Assembly (NCBI RefSeq): GCF_020740795.1
Contig: NC_067304.1
Location: forward strand, 5,818,056-5,882,055
DNA: 64,000 bases
Direction: 5' to 3'
Source of the DNA: Apus apus
Lineage: Eukaryota; Chordata; Aves; Apodiformes; Apodidae
Made by a program: the position numbers and the translations under genes. Of the stretch, positions 11,965-24,700 are shown one piece after another. Numbering within the stretch: the first letter of the stretch is position 1; each line of letters begins with the position of its first letter. The notes beneath the pieces are model-generated. The model was given only the letters and a program-made list of their open reading frames with translations. It had not been told where the DNA came from and did no database searches.

Positions 11965-12910
11965 CTGCGAGGTCATCTTCCCGCAGGGACCCGGGCAGGC
12001 GGGGCCGCTGGGGCCCGGGCTGGAGACGGTGCTGCCGGGGGCAGGACCAGCTGTCACGGCCACCAGGGCCACTCGGGGCCATTGTGACCACCGGGAGGTT
12101 ACCAGGTGGTGGCTGCCACGGGGGTGCCCAGGCTGGCCAGGGTTCCCTGGGCAAAGGGTGCAGAGCAGGGCAGGGGTTGAGCCATGGAGATTCGGAGGGT
12201 GCTGGGCTGAAGGGGCAGGGGAAGAGTCACACCCCGAACGGAGCCACCACTGCTGCTCATCCCAGAACACCCTGGGCTGCTCTGCCAGCCCTGCCACCCC
12301 CACCACAATGTGACCTTGGCCACCTGGTCCCACTGCTCCCTATAGACAAGAGCTGTTCCTCTCTCTGTGGGTGTAGTTTGCTGTTCTGCAGCCACACACA
12401 GTTTCTCCTGTCCCTGCCTCCCTCCCTCGGGTCTGGCCGAGGAGCTGCTGCTGCACAAGCACTTTGCACACCTGTGAGTGTGGCAGGTGAAGATCTGCAT
12501 CTGCAGGGTGCAGCTCCTCGTGCCCAGGCAAAGGCAGATTGTTCTGGAGTGTTTACCCACCCTGGGATCAAAGGCAGCCCCACACTGTGGTGTGTTACAT
12601 CAGAGCACTGCTCGCACGGCTGTTTCTAAGCCATAAAATCTGCTGGTGATCTTCCAGGTGCTCTCCTGTGCTTTGTGCCCAGCCCAGCCCACCTGTCCCT
12701 TTGGCCGTGTGGCCTCTGTCACTCAGGGGATCACAGCAAGTGGCACTTGTCCCCCCTTACAAACACAGTCATGCCACCAAACTGGGCATCTTCTCTGTGC
12801 CTTTTGGGTTTGCCCTTTGCAGAAGTCAGCCAACCCAGATCCATACCTGGCCTGCTCCTCCTGCTCATCCTGAGCTTTTTGTGGTCTTCTGACAGGAGGT
12901 CCATGCTCTG
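11965..12910 (-). CDS. Candidate upstream exons of the CIMIP3-like gene
   Basis: Two open segments on the minus strand splice in phase into the terminal exon at 10157. Exon A is 12910-12847 (64 nt), with a pyrimidine-rich acceptor ending ctttcag and donor CCAG|gtatgg. It contains a Met three codons in, then a basic stretch (KKLRMSRRSRP). Exon B is 12146-11965 (182 nt), with acceptor ctttgcccag and donor CGCAG|gtggga, and is Pro/Gly-rich. A ends in phase 1, B accepts phase 1 and ends in phase 0, and the terminal exon begins in phase 0. From the Met in exon A the chain would encode about 211 residues. Phase agreement alone could be chance, and exon B lies in GC-rich sequence where open frames are common. 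Confidence 0.3.
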
Positions 12911-15000
12911 CTGAAAGATGGAAGGTAAAGAACAAATATTTTCCACCTGAAACAAATAGAGGGGAGTGTGCACATCAGCTCTCGCAGACTTGTCTAGCAG
13001 CTTGTGTTCACTGGGGTAATAAATTCACCTCAAAACACTCATCCCTTCATATTGTGAGGACTGTTTTCCCACACTCACCACCCAGGGTGAGGCAAAGCCA
13101 TGGCTGGTGGGGTGGCATGGGTACAGCTCACCACCCCCAGAGCTCACAGGTGCTGCTTGGGTCCCCCCCTGCCCCTGGGGCAGAAGAACACCTCGGGAGC
13201 AGTCCCAGGGACCTGAATCACACTCCCCTCTTCCCACAGAGCATCATTGCAGCCCTGTGGCCCCTTTGAAGTCTCTTTGGTGTAACAAACTCTTGTGGGA
13301 CGAGGAGCCCAGGCTTTCTCATTCCATGGGGTTTTATTGGCTTCTCTTAAGATAGTTCCTCTTCTCCTTTCCCTTGACTTTGTCTCTCTGTATCCAGTTC
13401 ACTTTGAATGTCAGTGACCACGTGTGCCGTGACTGTCTTGCCAAGATCCTGTGTCTTCCCAGATGTGTGTCCTTCATTTCATCTGGCTTCTGCTTTTGAG
13501 AGGTGCCAGGGAATTTTCTTCCAATATCTGGGGCTCAGCCAGATGGGTCCCTGCACAGAGCTGCTCCAGCCCCGAGCTCTCGGGAGGAATGTTGCTTCCC
13601 AGTTTCCATTCTGTCAGTGCCCCGACCTCCTGCGGTGGCACAGCCTGCACGTCCCTGTGCCGTGCTCCCTGCGCAGGGGCAGGAGTCACGTTCCTGCAGA
13701 TCTCCGCAGGATTTGCAGGGTTGTCCCTGTCCCTGTCTCACCCCCACAGCAGTTAACTGTCCCAAAGGCTGCGAGTCCCACTAATTGCAGCCTCGTGCAC
13801 GGCGCGGAGCCCCCGGCATCACCCGCTGCTCCTGAGAGAGGGATCTCGGGAGCTGCCCAGGGAACCTCCCCGATCCCGGCCGGGAAAAGGCACCGGAGCA
13901 GCTGGATGGAGCTGCGGGTCTGCAGACCCGGCTGCAGCCTCTGGAAACTGTCATAAACGATTGTCACCCTTAAACTACAACCACGTCATTGAATCCGGGT
14001 GGTACCACATCTTAACTCTCCTTTCTTCCCCCGTTCACCGTCCGTGGTCATTCCCTTTCTTTCACTGCTGCCTGGCAGTGTATCCCATGACTATTTTCCT
14101 TTTGAAATATCATCACAGTGCTCATTTTTTGTTGTTCCTGAGCGATTTAATGTGTTGCCTTAATTTGTAGTTTATTTGTGGCAAGACAAAGGTTGTGAGA
14201 AGCATAATTTCAAAGTGACTAAAGAAGGAATATTTGTCACTGAAAAAAAAAAGAAACGTGTATCATTTTGACTCTTAAAATGTGGTGAAAATCGAAATAG
14301 ATATAAGACAAGATGATCTTCCCCTGGAGCTGTGTTTCAGAGTTAATGTTTTGACAGCTATTTTCGGTTTAAACTTCTCCAGAAATCCCAGCATTTATTA
14401 ATAACCAATGTTACTCATTAACTCTCAGTTTTTACTTGCATGACACAGAAACTTGTTGGCAGTGCTGCTGCACCTGAATCAGGACGTTGTTTAGGGTCAC
14501 GTCTCACTGTCTTTAAACTTTTGTATTCAAAAAGAATCCCAAAACCTGGTGACACAGAGGTCCCATCGGACAGGGAGAGGTTTCTGGTGGTGCGTGGTCC
14601 CACCAGCACCAGTAGGGATCTGCAGTGGGGTCATACACGTGGAGCTTGGCTGCTTAGTGAGATACCTCCTAAAAATTCGGCGCTAATTTGCTTCCTAGCA
14701 CACCCAGGGCAGAGGGAAGGGATTACACTTGAGCTTCCCCTGCCTCTGGCTGACATTCCCTCGTGTTGCAGGACACCTGCAGATCTCCAGCAGGGCCTTC
14801 AGGTCCCAACACAAACGGCTCGGCAGGACGGTTTGGGGCCAGGAGCCCAGCCCGGGTGGGGCTGCAGGGGAAGAAACGGACACAGCAAAGAGAGAAAGAG
14901 CAAAACCTTCAGAACTAAACGCTCGGTGTACGACCCACTTGAAAAGACTGACGGTCGGGCTTGGGTCGGTGTTTTTAAGAGGAGCCCGATGCTCAGCTGC
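12911..15000. other. Intergenic region between the CIMIP3-like gene and C6orf132
   Basis: No recognisable coding exon on either strand. The first part is GC-rich with shadow open frames (13400-13960) and the stretch from 13960 to 14460 is AT-richer. Promoters of the two divergent flanking genes are expected here. Confidence 0.5.
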
Positions 15001-15019
15001 AGCCCGCGGGCCCTGGAGC

Positions 15020-15780
15020 ACACCTGGTCTGACTGACCGGGGGGACCCGGCGCTGCCGCAGCCGCCGGGGGCTCTGACAGCCCGGGGACCCCCGGCCCCT
15101 CTGCGGCCACAGAAGCCCCTCGGGCCGGGGCGTGATCTCGGTTCGGGGGACCCCTCGGGGCCGGCCCGGCCGGGGAGCGGGATGATCCCCGCCCCGAGGA
15201 GCGGCTGCTCGGCCCCGGGGCTGGCGGGGCGCGGCGGGAGGAGGGCGGGGCCGCCCCGCAGGTGGGGCCAGGTGGGCCCGACCCGCCCCGCAGCCCTGAG
15301 GCCCCGGCCCCGCGCGGGGATGCCGGGCTGGCAGCGGGCGGGCAGCGCCGGGCTCCGCCAGGATGAAGAAGCACCACTCGGTGCAGGGCACCTTCAGCCG
15401 CCTCTTCGGGAAGCGCCAGCCCAGCCCCGCCGCCACCTCCCTCTTCGCCACCAACCCGCCCTGGATCTTCACGCAGGAGGTGACCTCGGACAGCGCGGGG
15501 GGCACCGGTCAGTGTCTGTTCCCCCGCCCTGGGGAGCTCTGGGGGGGCTCTGAGCGCGGCCACGGGGCCCGGGAACGGGCCGGTCCTGGCGGGCTCAGGG
15601 CTCGGCGGGGGCGGTTTCACCGCCTCGGTGGGCGCTGCGGGGGTCGCTGGGTCGGGCCGGGGGAGCCCAGGGCAGCTCAGGGCTGTGTCCGTGCGGGAGG
15701 GCAGCGGGGACCGGGACGGAGCCGCCGGGGAAGGTGCGAAGGCTCCGCAGCCCCGCTCGCTGCTCCCGCGGGGCATAACC
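15020..15780. promoter_or_regulatory. CpG-rich promoter and first exon of C6orf132
   Basis: Very high GC with many CG dinucleotides, extending from about 340 bp upstream of the start codon at 15363 into intron 1. This has the character of a CpG-island promoter. I identified no TATA box. Confidence 0.6.
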
Positions 15781-18700
15781 TGCTCCGGGAAGTTAAACTT
15801 GGCTAAAGCGGGCTGGTCACTAGCTGAGAATCTGTCCTGTTGCTTCCAGGAGCTCTTTCCCACGCCATGTTTGATCTGTTCCTTCCCAGGTCTTGGTTAT
15901 TTACTCGCAAACCAGTTTCTTGAAGGACTGTGTGCGGGAGGGGGGGAGTTGAGAGTCGCATATTCCTCAGGATTTATTTGTATTTCTCTGTGGTTTTAAT
16001 TGCAATACTGTGCCCTGGAGGCTCCTGTGGGAGGCAGACAAAGAAAAGATAAACGATAGGAGTTTGTGGATGAAGTTTGGTGGCTGTAGGAGTCCAATGA
16101 GCATTTTCAAGCTTAAAAAATGGCAGCGCTGCCTGCCGAGCTGTGCGTGGGGAAGGGGCGGCCGTGGCAGCCACTGCAGGGCGGCTGTTGCAGTGTCGGG
16201 GCGGCTGTTGCAGTGTCGGGGCGGCTGTTGCAGTGTCGGGGCGGCTGTTGCAGTGCAGGGCGGGCTGGGGAAGCTGAGAGGAAACGGGACAGAGTTCCAT
16301 GCAACTCTTACACACAAAAGGAAAATTGCTGATTTTTTCTAACTGTCGTAAATCTGAGCACGACTCGAGCTTCTCTCTGTTGTGGTTTGGATTTAAAAAA
16401 AAAAAAAAAGAAAGAAAAGCCTCTGTGTCTGCTTATTACAGGCCTGATTTCCGTGGCTGCAATTGCAGTCCAAAGGCATTCCTTTCAGGTGTGGGGAGCT
16501 CCTGTGTGGATCAGCTTGCAAGGGGAAAGCCAGGAGTTCTTGGAATCTGAGCGTAAATAAAAGCTGTTGGATCAGCCCTTAGCATCCTCTTGGCATTTAT
16601 AGAACTGATTTAATTTGTTTAGGGTAGCGTGACGCAGACAAAGCCAGTGACCATGCCCAGTGTAACGTGTGCTGGGGTGAGGGCTGGCTGTGGGGAATGG
16701 TGCTGTGCTCGCTGCTGGGCAGTCCAAGGGGCAGGTTTTATTGCACCTTGGCTTCCTCAGGGCCATGGTCTCACCCAGTGAAGCCCCATCCCTGGCTCTG
16801 CTTCTTGACTGTTTACTGCATAGCTTCATTCCCTTGCTGCTGCCAAAAGAAGTTCTCTGCTTGCTGCTAATCCCCACCTTAGTTTTTCATACAAAGTAAA
16901 CACAAGTTAAGCAATGTAGAATGGGTGTAGGTTTGCATGTCACTGACTCAGAGATTCCTGAATATAGTGACTGATGCCACCCTCTCCTGTGGATACCCCA
17001 GAGCCAAACCTGCTGCACCTACTCCAGGTGATGCAACTCCGAAGTAGGAAGAAGTTCCATTGCATGTGTTGCCAATTGCTTATTTTATTTCCCACGACTG
17101 TGAGGACACAAATGTCTCCAAGACAGGTTGAATGTCAAAAAATGGCCAAAGCATAGTCAGGGCCAGCTGCTTCTGACAGCCTCTGGAAGTGTTTCCTGAT
17201 CCCTCCTTCCAGGAAACGACTCCAGCACAGCACAGGTCTTACTGGTGACAGGCTCTTAGCAGGCAAGTCCTGTTTATCTAGCAATGAAAACACAACTACA
17301 AGCACTTCATTTTACTTTAATTAAATGCATTCGGGTTAGCGATGCTTAGTAATCTAGGATCAAAGACCTTGTGATCTTTAATCCAGTTTCTCACTGAGTT
17401 TACCTGATGTCTTGTTTAATTTAAAACTCCCATCATTTCCAGTCCCTGAACTACTCCATCACTGCTCCACAAAGCTGTCTGAATCCAAACGTTCGTGGTG
17501 CATTGGCCTTAATTCTTGCTGCTTACTCTCCAAATAGGGGATCATTCAAGGGGTTAGGCAAAAATAATCACCATCTGCTGGTATCTCTGCTGTCCTCTGG
17601 GTCTCCAGCAGCTCCTCCTTTGTACTTGGGCTCTTCACAGGCAGGGAAGTGTTAAACTGCTAGTAGGACCACACTAACTGAACTACAGGCTGGTTAGTAT
17701 TTTTAAAGCTGAAGAAAATGTCCTTTTTGTAAAGAATCTCTTGTAGTGAGAGAAACCTGGGATGAGGGAGAGGAAGTCCTGACTGACCGTAAGGACAGTG
17801 ATAGGATAATGGGTACTCCTGGGAGTGTCCCAGGGTAATTTGTGGTGTAGTGGGTGGGAGACAGGAAAAGCTTCCATGCCCACTGGAGGCAGTGGCATGT
17901 CTCAAGGTAACATGGAACTCTTCTGCCTCCAAACCTATCACTTCAGCAGAGGCTGTGGTAGCCCCTGCCCAGCCCTTGGCGTGGTCAGGTTCTTCATTCC
18001 GGGTGTTCACGCAAGTGCTTTCCCTCTGAGGGAATTCAACACCAGTGCTTGCTCTCTTTTTTTTGTCACTAAACTTGGTTTAGAGCTCTCGTTCCTTGGG
18101 AGCTTCTTGCCTGATCTCCACCTGCCCAAGGAGGGCAGAGACTTGGTGGCAACCACAGCTGCGTGCCCTGGCAGTCAGAGGTGGGCTCGGGCTGTGCCTG
18201 GGGCCGTGTGGGAGCAGGGATGGGCAGGGGGTCGTGGGGACAGTGGCAGTGGCTGTTGCTTGTGGGGGCTGCAGGACACAGCCCCGGGGGAACAGTCCTG
18301 CTGCCAGATCTGCCCCCGGCTTTGGGAGGGTAGAGATGCAGCCCAGCCCCTGAGCTTGCACAACCTTCACCTTTCTGCTCCTGGGCTTTTAATTGCTGCA
18401 CGGTGCTTGACAGAAACGGTTTCTGTGCTTCACACTTGAGTGTGGGGTCGGGTTTGAGGACTCCTTCCAAACTTTTTAGGGGAGGGGAAGCTATTTACCT
18501 CTTGATGTTTGTGTTTTGGGGCAGAGGGTGGGGTTGTTTGCTGCTTTTTTTCTCCCTGAAACCACTATCAAAATCTGTTAGGTGGGAACATTGCTGCAGA
18601 GCTTTGTGTCTGATCACAGCAGTGTTGCTCACTTTTCCCCTCCCGCCCCAAACCCTCCTCTTTTCTTTAATGTTGGTCTCCTTGGCTACAAATTATTTGT

Positions 18701-21700
18701 GTATCTCCTCCCAGCCAAGGTGGGGTTTACATGCTTCAGTGCTTCTGCTTGTTAATTCATGCTCTTAATCAGACACAAAGAACGTAATTATACTAATTTT
18801 ATGAGCTTTATTCACTGTCAGAAATAAACCGGCCCAAAAGGTGTGGTTCAAGGTAAAAGCACCAGGCTGAGAACCAGGAGCACCTGATGGCTTCTCCTGG
18901 TGTAGCACCAGGGCTCTGTGGCTGCTTCCTGCCAGGCACCTCCACTGGTGGGGGCATTTTGTGGGAAGGCTTTTGGAGCCTTTCTCCACGGGGCAGGCTG
19001 GCATGTGACAGTGGCACCTCCCTCCTGCTGCCCTCAGCCACTGGCAGCAACACAGGGAGGGGAAAAACCTCCCTGGGAAGCCCCTGGGTGTCCTTTCCAT
19101 CACTGTGTCCCACTGTGCCCCAGGCTCAGGGACACCTCTGCTGTCCCTCTCCACTGCATAAGTGACAGGGACCCACTGTTGTGACAGGACCCACCCTGTG
19201 CCTGTCTGGGGGTCCTATTCACCCAGGACCTTTCTCCTCCCATCTTTAACTCTGCTGCAAAGCACCCAGATACTCCTCAGAATCCGGTGGGTTTTGCCCT
19301 TCCCAGGAGCTGACACAGCAAATCCTTCACAGTGATTTTTGCAGTTCCATGGTGACCAGTGGTGCTTGTCCTGCTGCCTTGAAGGCCGTGCTGCTGCTAA
19401 CAGTCTTCTCCCCCCCTCAGGTGATGTGATTGAAGTGTATTACGGTGACAATCGCTTTGGGACAGTGACAGACTCTGGCACAGCTACACTGAAGCCTCGT
19501 CCCAGAGTCCGGCCCCTGCTGACTTTCCTGCCCCTGGTGAGTACCCGGCGGCCGGGACGCGTTGGGGCAGCGCGTGTAACTGGTGCCCAGAACCAGCTGG
19601 GCTGGCTGCTGCTCCCATCCTCTACCCCAAGGAAGAGAATAAATGAAAAGCAAAACCACTCTCTAATGATGCTGGTTACGAGGGATTAGGAGGTGATGCG
19701 AGTTCAAGGCTTGTGTTGGACACCCAGGCGAGGTGCTGGGGCGGGAGGCGTCAGCATCCTCAGACTTGTATGTTCAATTAAAAAAAAAGTTGCTGAGCGT
19801 GTAGATGATGGATCTGCCTTGCTCTGCACTTTATCTAACCACTGCTGGCAGTATCTCCCTGGGGATCAGGCACCTTGCTGGAGAGAGCAGAGGCAAAACT
19901 GCCTCCTGCGCGGAGCGGGGAAGGAGCAGCGGGGCAGCAGGTGTCTGTGCAGAGCCTGGGTTTCCCATCTCTGTGTGAGGGAAAAGCTCCCTGCAGCTCT
20001 GCCCCCAGCCCAGCAGCCCCCGGGTGCTGGGGCAGATGCAGCAGGTCCCAGAGGTGACTTTGTCCCAGCTGGGACTGCAGAAGCCACACGTGCTTGTTGC
20101 TGGCTTTGACACTCCATGGCCCCGTGGCTGAGCAGGCTCTCCTGCCCTGGTAGTTCCTCTCTGAAAGGGTCTGACCCCTCAGGAGAACAGTGAAGCCTGT
20201 GATTGCTCAGAGGTATTTTGGAGATGGCAGTAGCTAACCTGAAGTGATGCGTGCAGGTCACTGAAGGCTGGTGAAAACAGTAAAACACTGGAAAGCCTTT
20301 GGTCTTAACAAGGAAATCTTCTCTGAGAGCTTGGAATGTTTTTTCTCCTGCATCCTCATCCTTCAGAGCAGCTGTCACCTTCAGCAGCAAGTGGACTGGC
20401 CTGCTGTCACCTGGGTGCAATTAGGAGTCAACGGGGTTGTGCTGGTGTCATGTAGAGGACAACTGGGGAGGGAGAGGGATGTTATATATCTGAGAGCATC
20501 ATTAGGAAGTTATGGGGTTGCACAGGTTCTACAGAAGGGTTGTGTCCTCTGTGGTGCCTCCTGAAAGATCACAGCAGGTGAAGAACCTCACCTGGGCTCC
20601 CAGTTGAGTAACTGGTGCCTGAGAAACTCTTCTGGTAGCACAGGCTTGGGTGCACAACCATGGCTGGCAACCCCATGTTGCCAGGTCTTTAGAGTGTAAC
20701 TGGCCTTTTTTGAGCTTTTGCATGTTTTACTAGTGGAAGTGCATGTAATAGAGGAACAAAGAGATGTCCCTGGGAGAAGTGCTGAGGGCTGTCACCCTAG
20801 CCAGGGTGCTTTCCTGAAGGTCCCTCTCACTGCGCCTCTCTTCCAAGAGTAACAAGTTTAACTAAAGAAATGAATAAGCAGCATCTTTTAAGGACCAGTC
20901 TGCGTTGGCTATTTGCATTATTTTTATTAGGTTTGATTATTATTTGATTCAGCACAGACTCCTCTGCTGCCACATATGTATTTGCCCTGGGCTGTTCTGC
21001 AGCTCCCACCTCAACCCTGTCTTTCCCCCACCCTCTCTCTCCAGGGCAGGGGGAGGCTGAGAAGCAGCTGCCTGGGTAGCTGGAGCCTGGAGGATGCACA
21101 CACTGCAGGTGTGAGCAGAGCTTTGGCATCCTGGGGGAATAAATGCCTCGAGTTAACCACCAAACTTTCCTAGCTCTGCTTCAAAACAAGGAGTCTGGGG
21201 GTAGCTCTTCATATGGGGAGAAATTCTTGTCCTCCCTGAGCCCCCAGGATGCCAGGCAGGTATATTGTGGTGTGTTCTTCTGTACCAGGCAGCATCAAAC
21301 CCAGCTCATTTAATGGGTGGGAAACGTGGGCTCTGAGAGACTGGGGGAACTGGGGACCCCGAGGGAAGGCAGGCTCCCCTTCTCTGGGGACAGGGGATAT
21401 CTAGCCCTGTTCCCACTCTGAGAAGTGATTCCTGGTGGTTACAGTGAAAGTTGCCCCCGATGGGATCCTCAGCACACACAGACCTGGTGCAGGTACCACG
21501 AACTGGAAATGCTGGTTCCTGGCGCAGCGCCCGGCGCTGAACCAGCTGGAGGTTTGCTGGGCTGGGCACACCCCGAGCAAGCTCTGCGGGGGGGAACAAT
21601 CTCCCCAGTCATCTCTGGAGGCTGGCAGTGTAGGGGTGGTGCTTTCCATTTTAGAAGCCAGCTCATGATGCGAGGCTGGGTGGTTTTTCAGAGAGATGCT

Positions 21701-24700
21701 GAGCATTGGCAGCTGCCACAGACGATTTTGGTGCAGAACAGGCTTGTCTGGTTTTTAGGACCAGTTGAAATGACATGTCCAAAATTACTACTCGTTTATG
21801 AAAGGTGGACTGTTTCCTCCAGCTTTGCATAGATCTCTTCCAACTGCCATTCCCCTTCCACTCCTATCTAAACATATGATGTATGTTAATTCAGTGCTCA
21901 GACATCTTTGTTTCTCTGTAAATGAGCAGGTTTCCTCAGTGTGCTCTGCAGACAGGCAGGGATGAATTTGTTTAGCAAATGGGAACTGCTGGGGGTTTTT
22001 TCTATATGGTTTTTGGTATTTCATTGCTCTGGACAATTTAATTATCAGCTCTTGATGTGCCTCTTGTTAGCCTTTGTCTTCCCTCTGGTTTACAGCTGAA
22101 GTTAAGGTTCTTTCCTCTGCTTTATACAGTGTCTTTGGGGCCAGTGAAGTGGTCTCAGATGAGACCTCACCTAGCCTGGTGTTTTGCCACTAGCAGGTCT
22201 GTCCTAACACCTTAGCAGACTGTGTCTTCTCCATCAGCACAAAGTTGTCTCGTCAGTTGTGCAATCCCAGGAATGTGAATTCCCACTCACTCTCTCCTGG
22301 CTCCCCAGTAACTGGCTCATTCCCTTGCGCTTATAGAGGATCTTTGGTCATCTGCAGGGTGATGGACTATTTTGGCAATATTGTCTATTTTGTCAAAAGC
22401 AGAGGGATTCCAGGGCTCTTCCAAAGCAGCCCAGGCTGCTGCTGTTAAAGTCAGCTCTGCTCCTGCAGCTCCTGTGCTCCTGCTGCCCAGGGCAGCTGCA
22501 GTGATGTTGTGCTGTCTGAGCCCTGGATGGGGCTGGCTCTACAAATCCAGCTTGACCTTTGATCAAGGAGACTTTGGAATCCTGTAGCAATCTCTTGTAA
22601 AAATAGTGATAATACCAGTGAAAGGCAAAGGGCACGAGCTCAATCATTATCTAGGCTTTTGTATGCAGCAAATCAAGGCACTGGGAGGTGCAGCCTGATG
22701 GGAGGATAAAGCTTCCTTTGCACAAGGGGCTGTGAACATGCAAACGGCTGCTGGGGGGATGTAGGAGGGCAGCAGGGGGGGCCTGGGAATGGGCTGGTTT
22801 GTCCTGCCCACTGGCCCATAGGTCTGTGAGCTTCTGCTGCTCACAGAGTGTTACTTCCTTGCTATGGGTCTCTCCCAACACTGGTATGTGGAGCTCAGTC
22901 CACTGCCCCAGTCACTGACGTGTGAGCTGACAGCCTGAGTCAGCATCAGGTTGTGTTTTGGACATGGGTGTGTTGTGCATGCTCCACCAGCAGCAGGGCC
23001 TGTGCAGAGCCACCTCAGCAGTGAGTCACCGAGGGAAGGAGAGGCTTCCTGCTCTGGCAGGTGTGCCAGCCCTGGTCAGCCCTCCAGGTGAGTCAGCAAG
23101 CCCGGAATATCTCACTGTGGGTGGCTGTAATTACCCAAAGTGCCCGAGCTGTACGCACCCTCACTAACGTGTAGGCTGCTCAATTGCACAGTCCTGCACC
23201 AGCTGAAGGCACTGCTGAGCTTTCAGCATGAATGTGAAGGGACTAATTGAGAATGAAACACAAACCACAGAAATAGCAGTTTTCCTGAGTGTTCAGATAT
23301 GCTGGTGCCAGTTTCCCAAAAAGCTGGAAGTCAGTCTGGCCTCAGTGTGGTGTGTACGTGACAGCCCAGGGGCTGGCAGTGCTGGCTGGAGAGCAACACC
23401 CACGGGACCTGTGGGAGACACTAAATGTGCTTGGTGTGTGAATTATAAGAAACTAGTGCTGCTGATGGTGGGCTGGGGAGCCCTAAACTTGGGTGTGAAA
23501 GAGCTGTGCCTCTCTACAGCCCCTTTTCACATGGCTAAGGGAGTTGTACCCTTGGCTTGTGCAACCTTGCTCACCTCACTCCTGCCCTTAAACACTGCCA
23601 AGAGCAGCTACAGCTACAGTCCAGGAAGCAGCAATGGATCTCACCAGGCTTCTGTTGGCACAGAAGCTACACAGGCTGGGATCTGCTTGTCAGCACTCTG
23701 CTCTGATACCCTGGGTGTAAAACTAACAGCTCCATCTTCTCCACTATTGCAGAATGCCCAGGAATCCCATGGGGTGGCTGTGCCAACGCCATCAGTGCCA
23801 GAAGACTTTGAGGAAAAAGCAGCTCTTGGTAAGTGATCTTCTCTGACAGCACTAAGTGCTCAGCAGTGCTGTGCCCTGGGGGAAGGAAGAGTGTGTGTAC
23901 CAAGCTCTGGAGCAGCCTGATCATCAGATGTTTCATGCTAGAATCGAGTCTGCTATTAATTATTTTTGAAGTCATTGAAAATGAACCCATTCGTAAGGGG
24001 CGAGGCACGGTGGCTGCTCACAGTTCAGCAAGCCCGGGGCAGCTGCTGAGCAAAACAAGGTGGCTTGCTGGGAGGGGTGGCTGGCCAGGGGTGCTGGGGA
24101 AGGTGCTCACACCATCGTGCTCTGGCTCTTCCTTGCAGGCTCCAGCTCCCAGATCAATGGGAACTACCGGATGTACAGCTCGGTGGGGGACCTGCGCCCA
24201 CAGGCTCTTGAGGGGGATGACCTGGATGAAGACATCCCTCCACCACCATCGGTACCCCCGCCACCCCCTCCAACAGCCCCAGCACCTGCGCCACCGGCTC
24301 CAGCCTCGTCGGTCCCTCCACCGCCCGAGATGCTGCCTCCAGCACCGCCACCTCCACCCGAGCCGGTGCCACCGCCTCCTGCCATGGCACCTCCACCACC
24401 TCCGGTTTCTGCCCTGTCCTCCCCCAGCACACCAGCTCCTCCAGACTTCATTCCACCAGCACCCCCGGGGGCCTTGCCACCCGCTCGGGCCCCGTCACCC
24501 TTCACCACCGGCATCTCCAAGTGGAAATCTGAGACTGTGCTGAACACCAGGCAGGCAGATGCCGAGGGGCCGCTCTGCCCAGCTGGGGCTGGGGTGCCAG
24601 CTGCCCCCAGCCCGAAGGAGACCCTGCAGCCCAAGCACTGCCCTGAGCCCCACCTCACCTTCCCCAGGTCCTTCAAGGTGCCCCCACCAGCTCCAGCCCG

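Noticed and set aside
11588-12629. Overlapping plus-strand open frames of 146-249 codons
   Set aside because: Proline- and serine-rich shadows in several frames at once, opposite the candidate CIMIP3 exon B.
14799-15863. 354-codon minus-strand open frame over the C6orf132 first exon
   Set aside because: It is antisense to a confirmed exon in a CpG island. Its translation is Pro/Ala/Gly/Arg-rich without family features.
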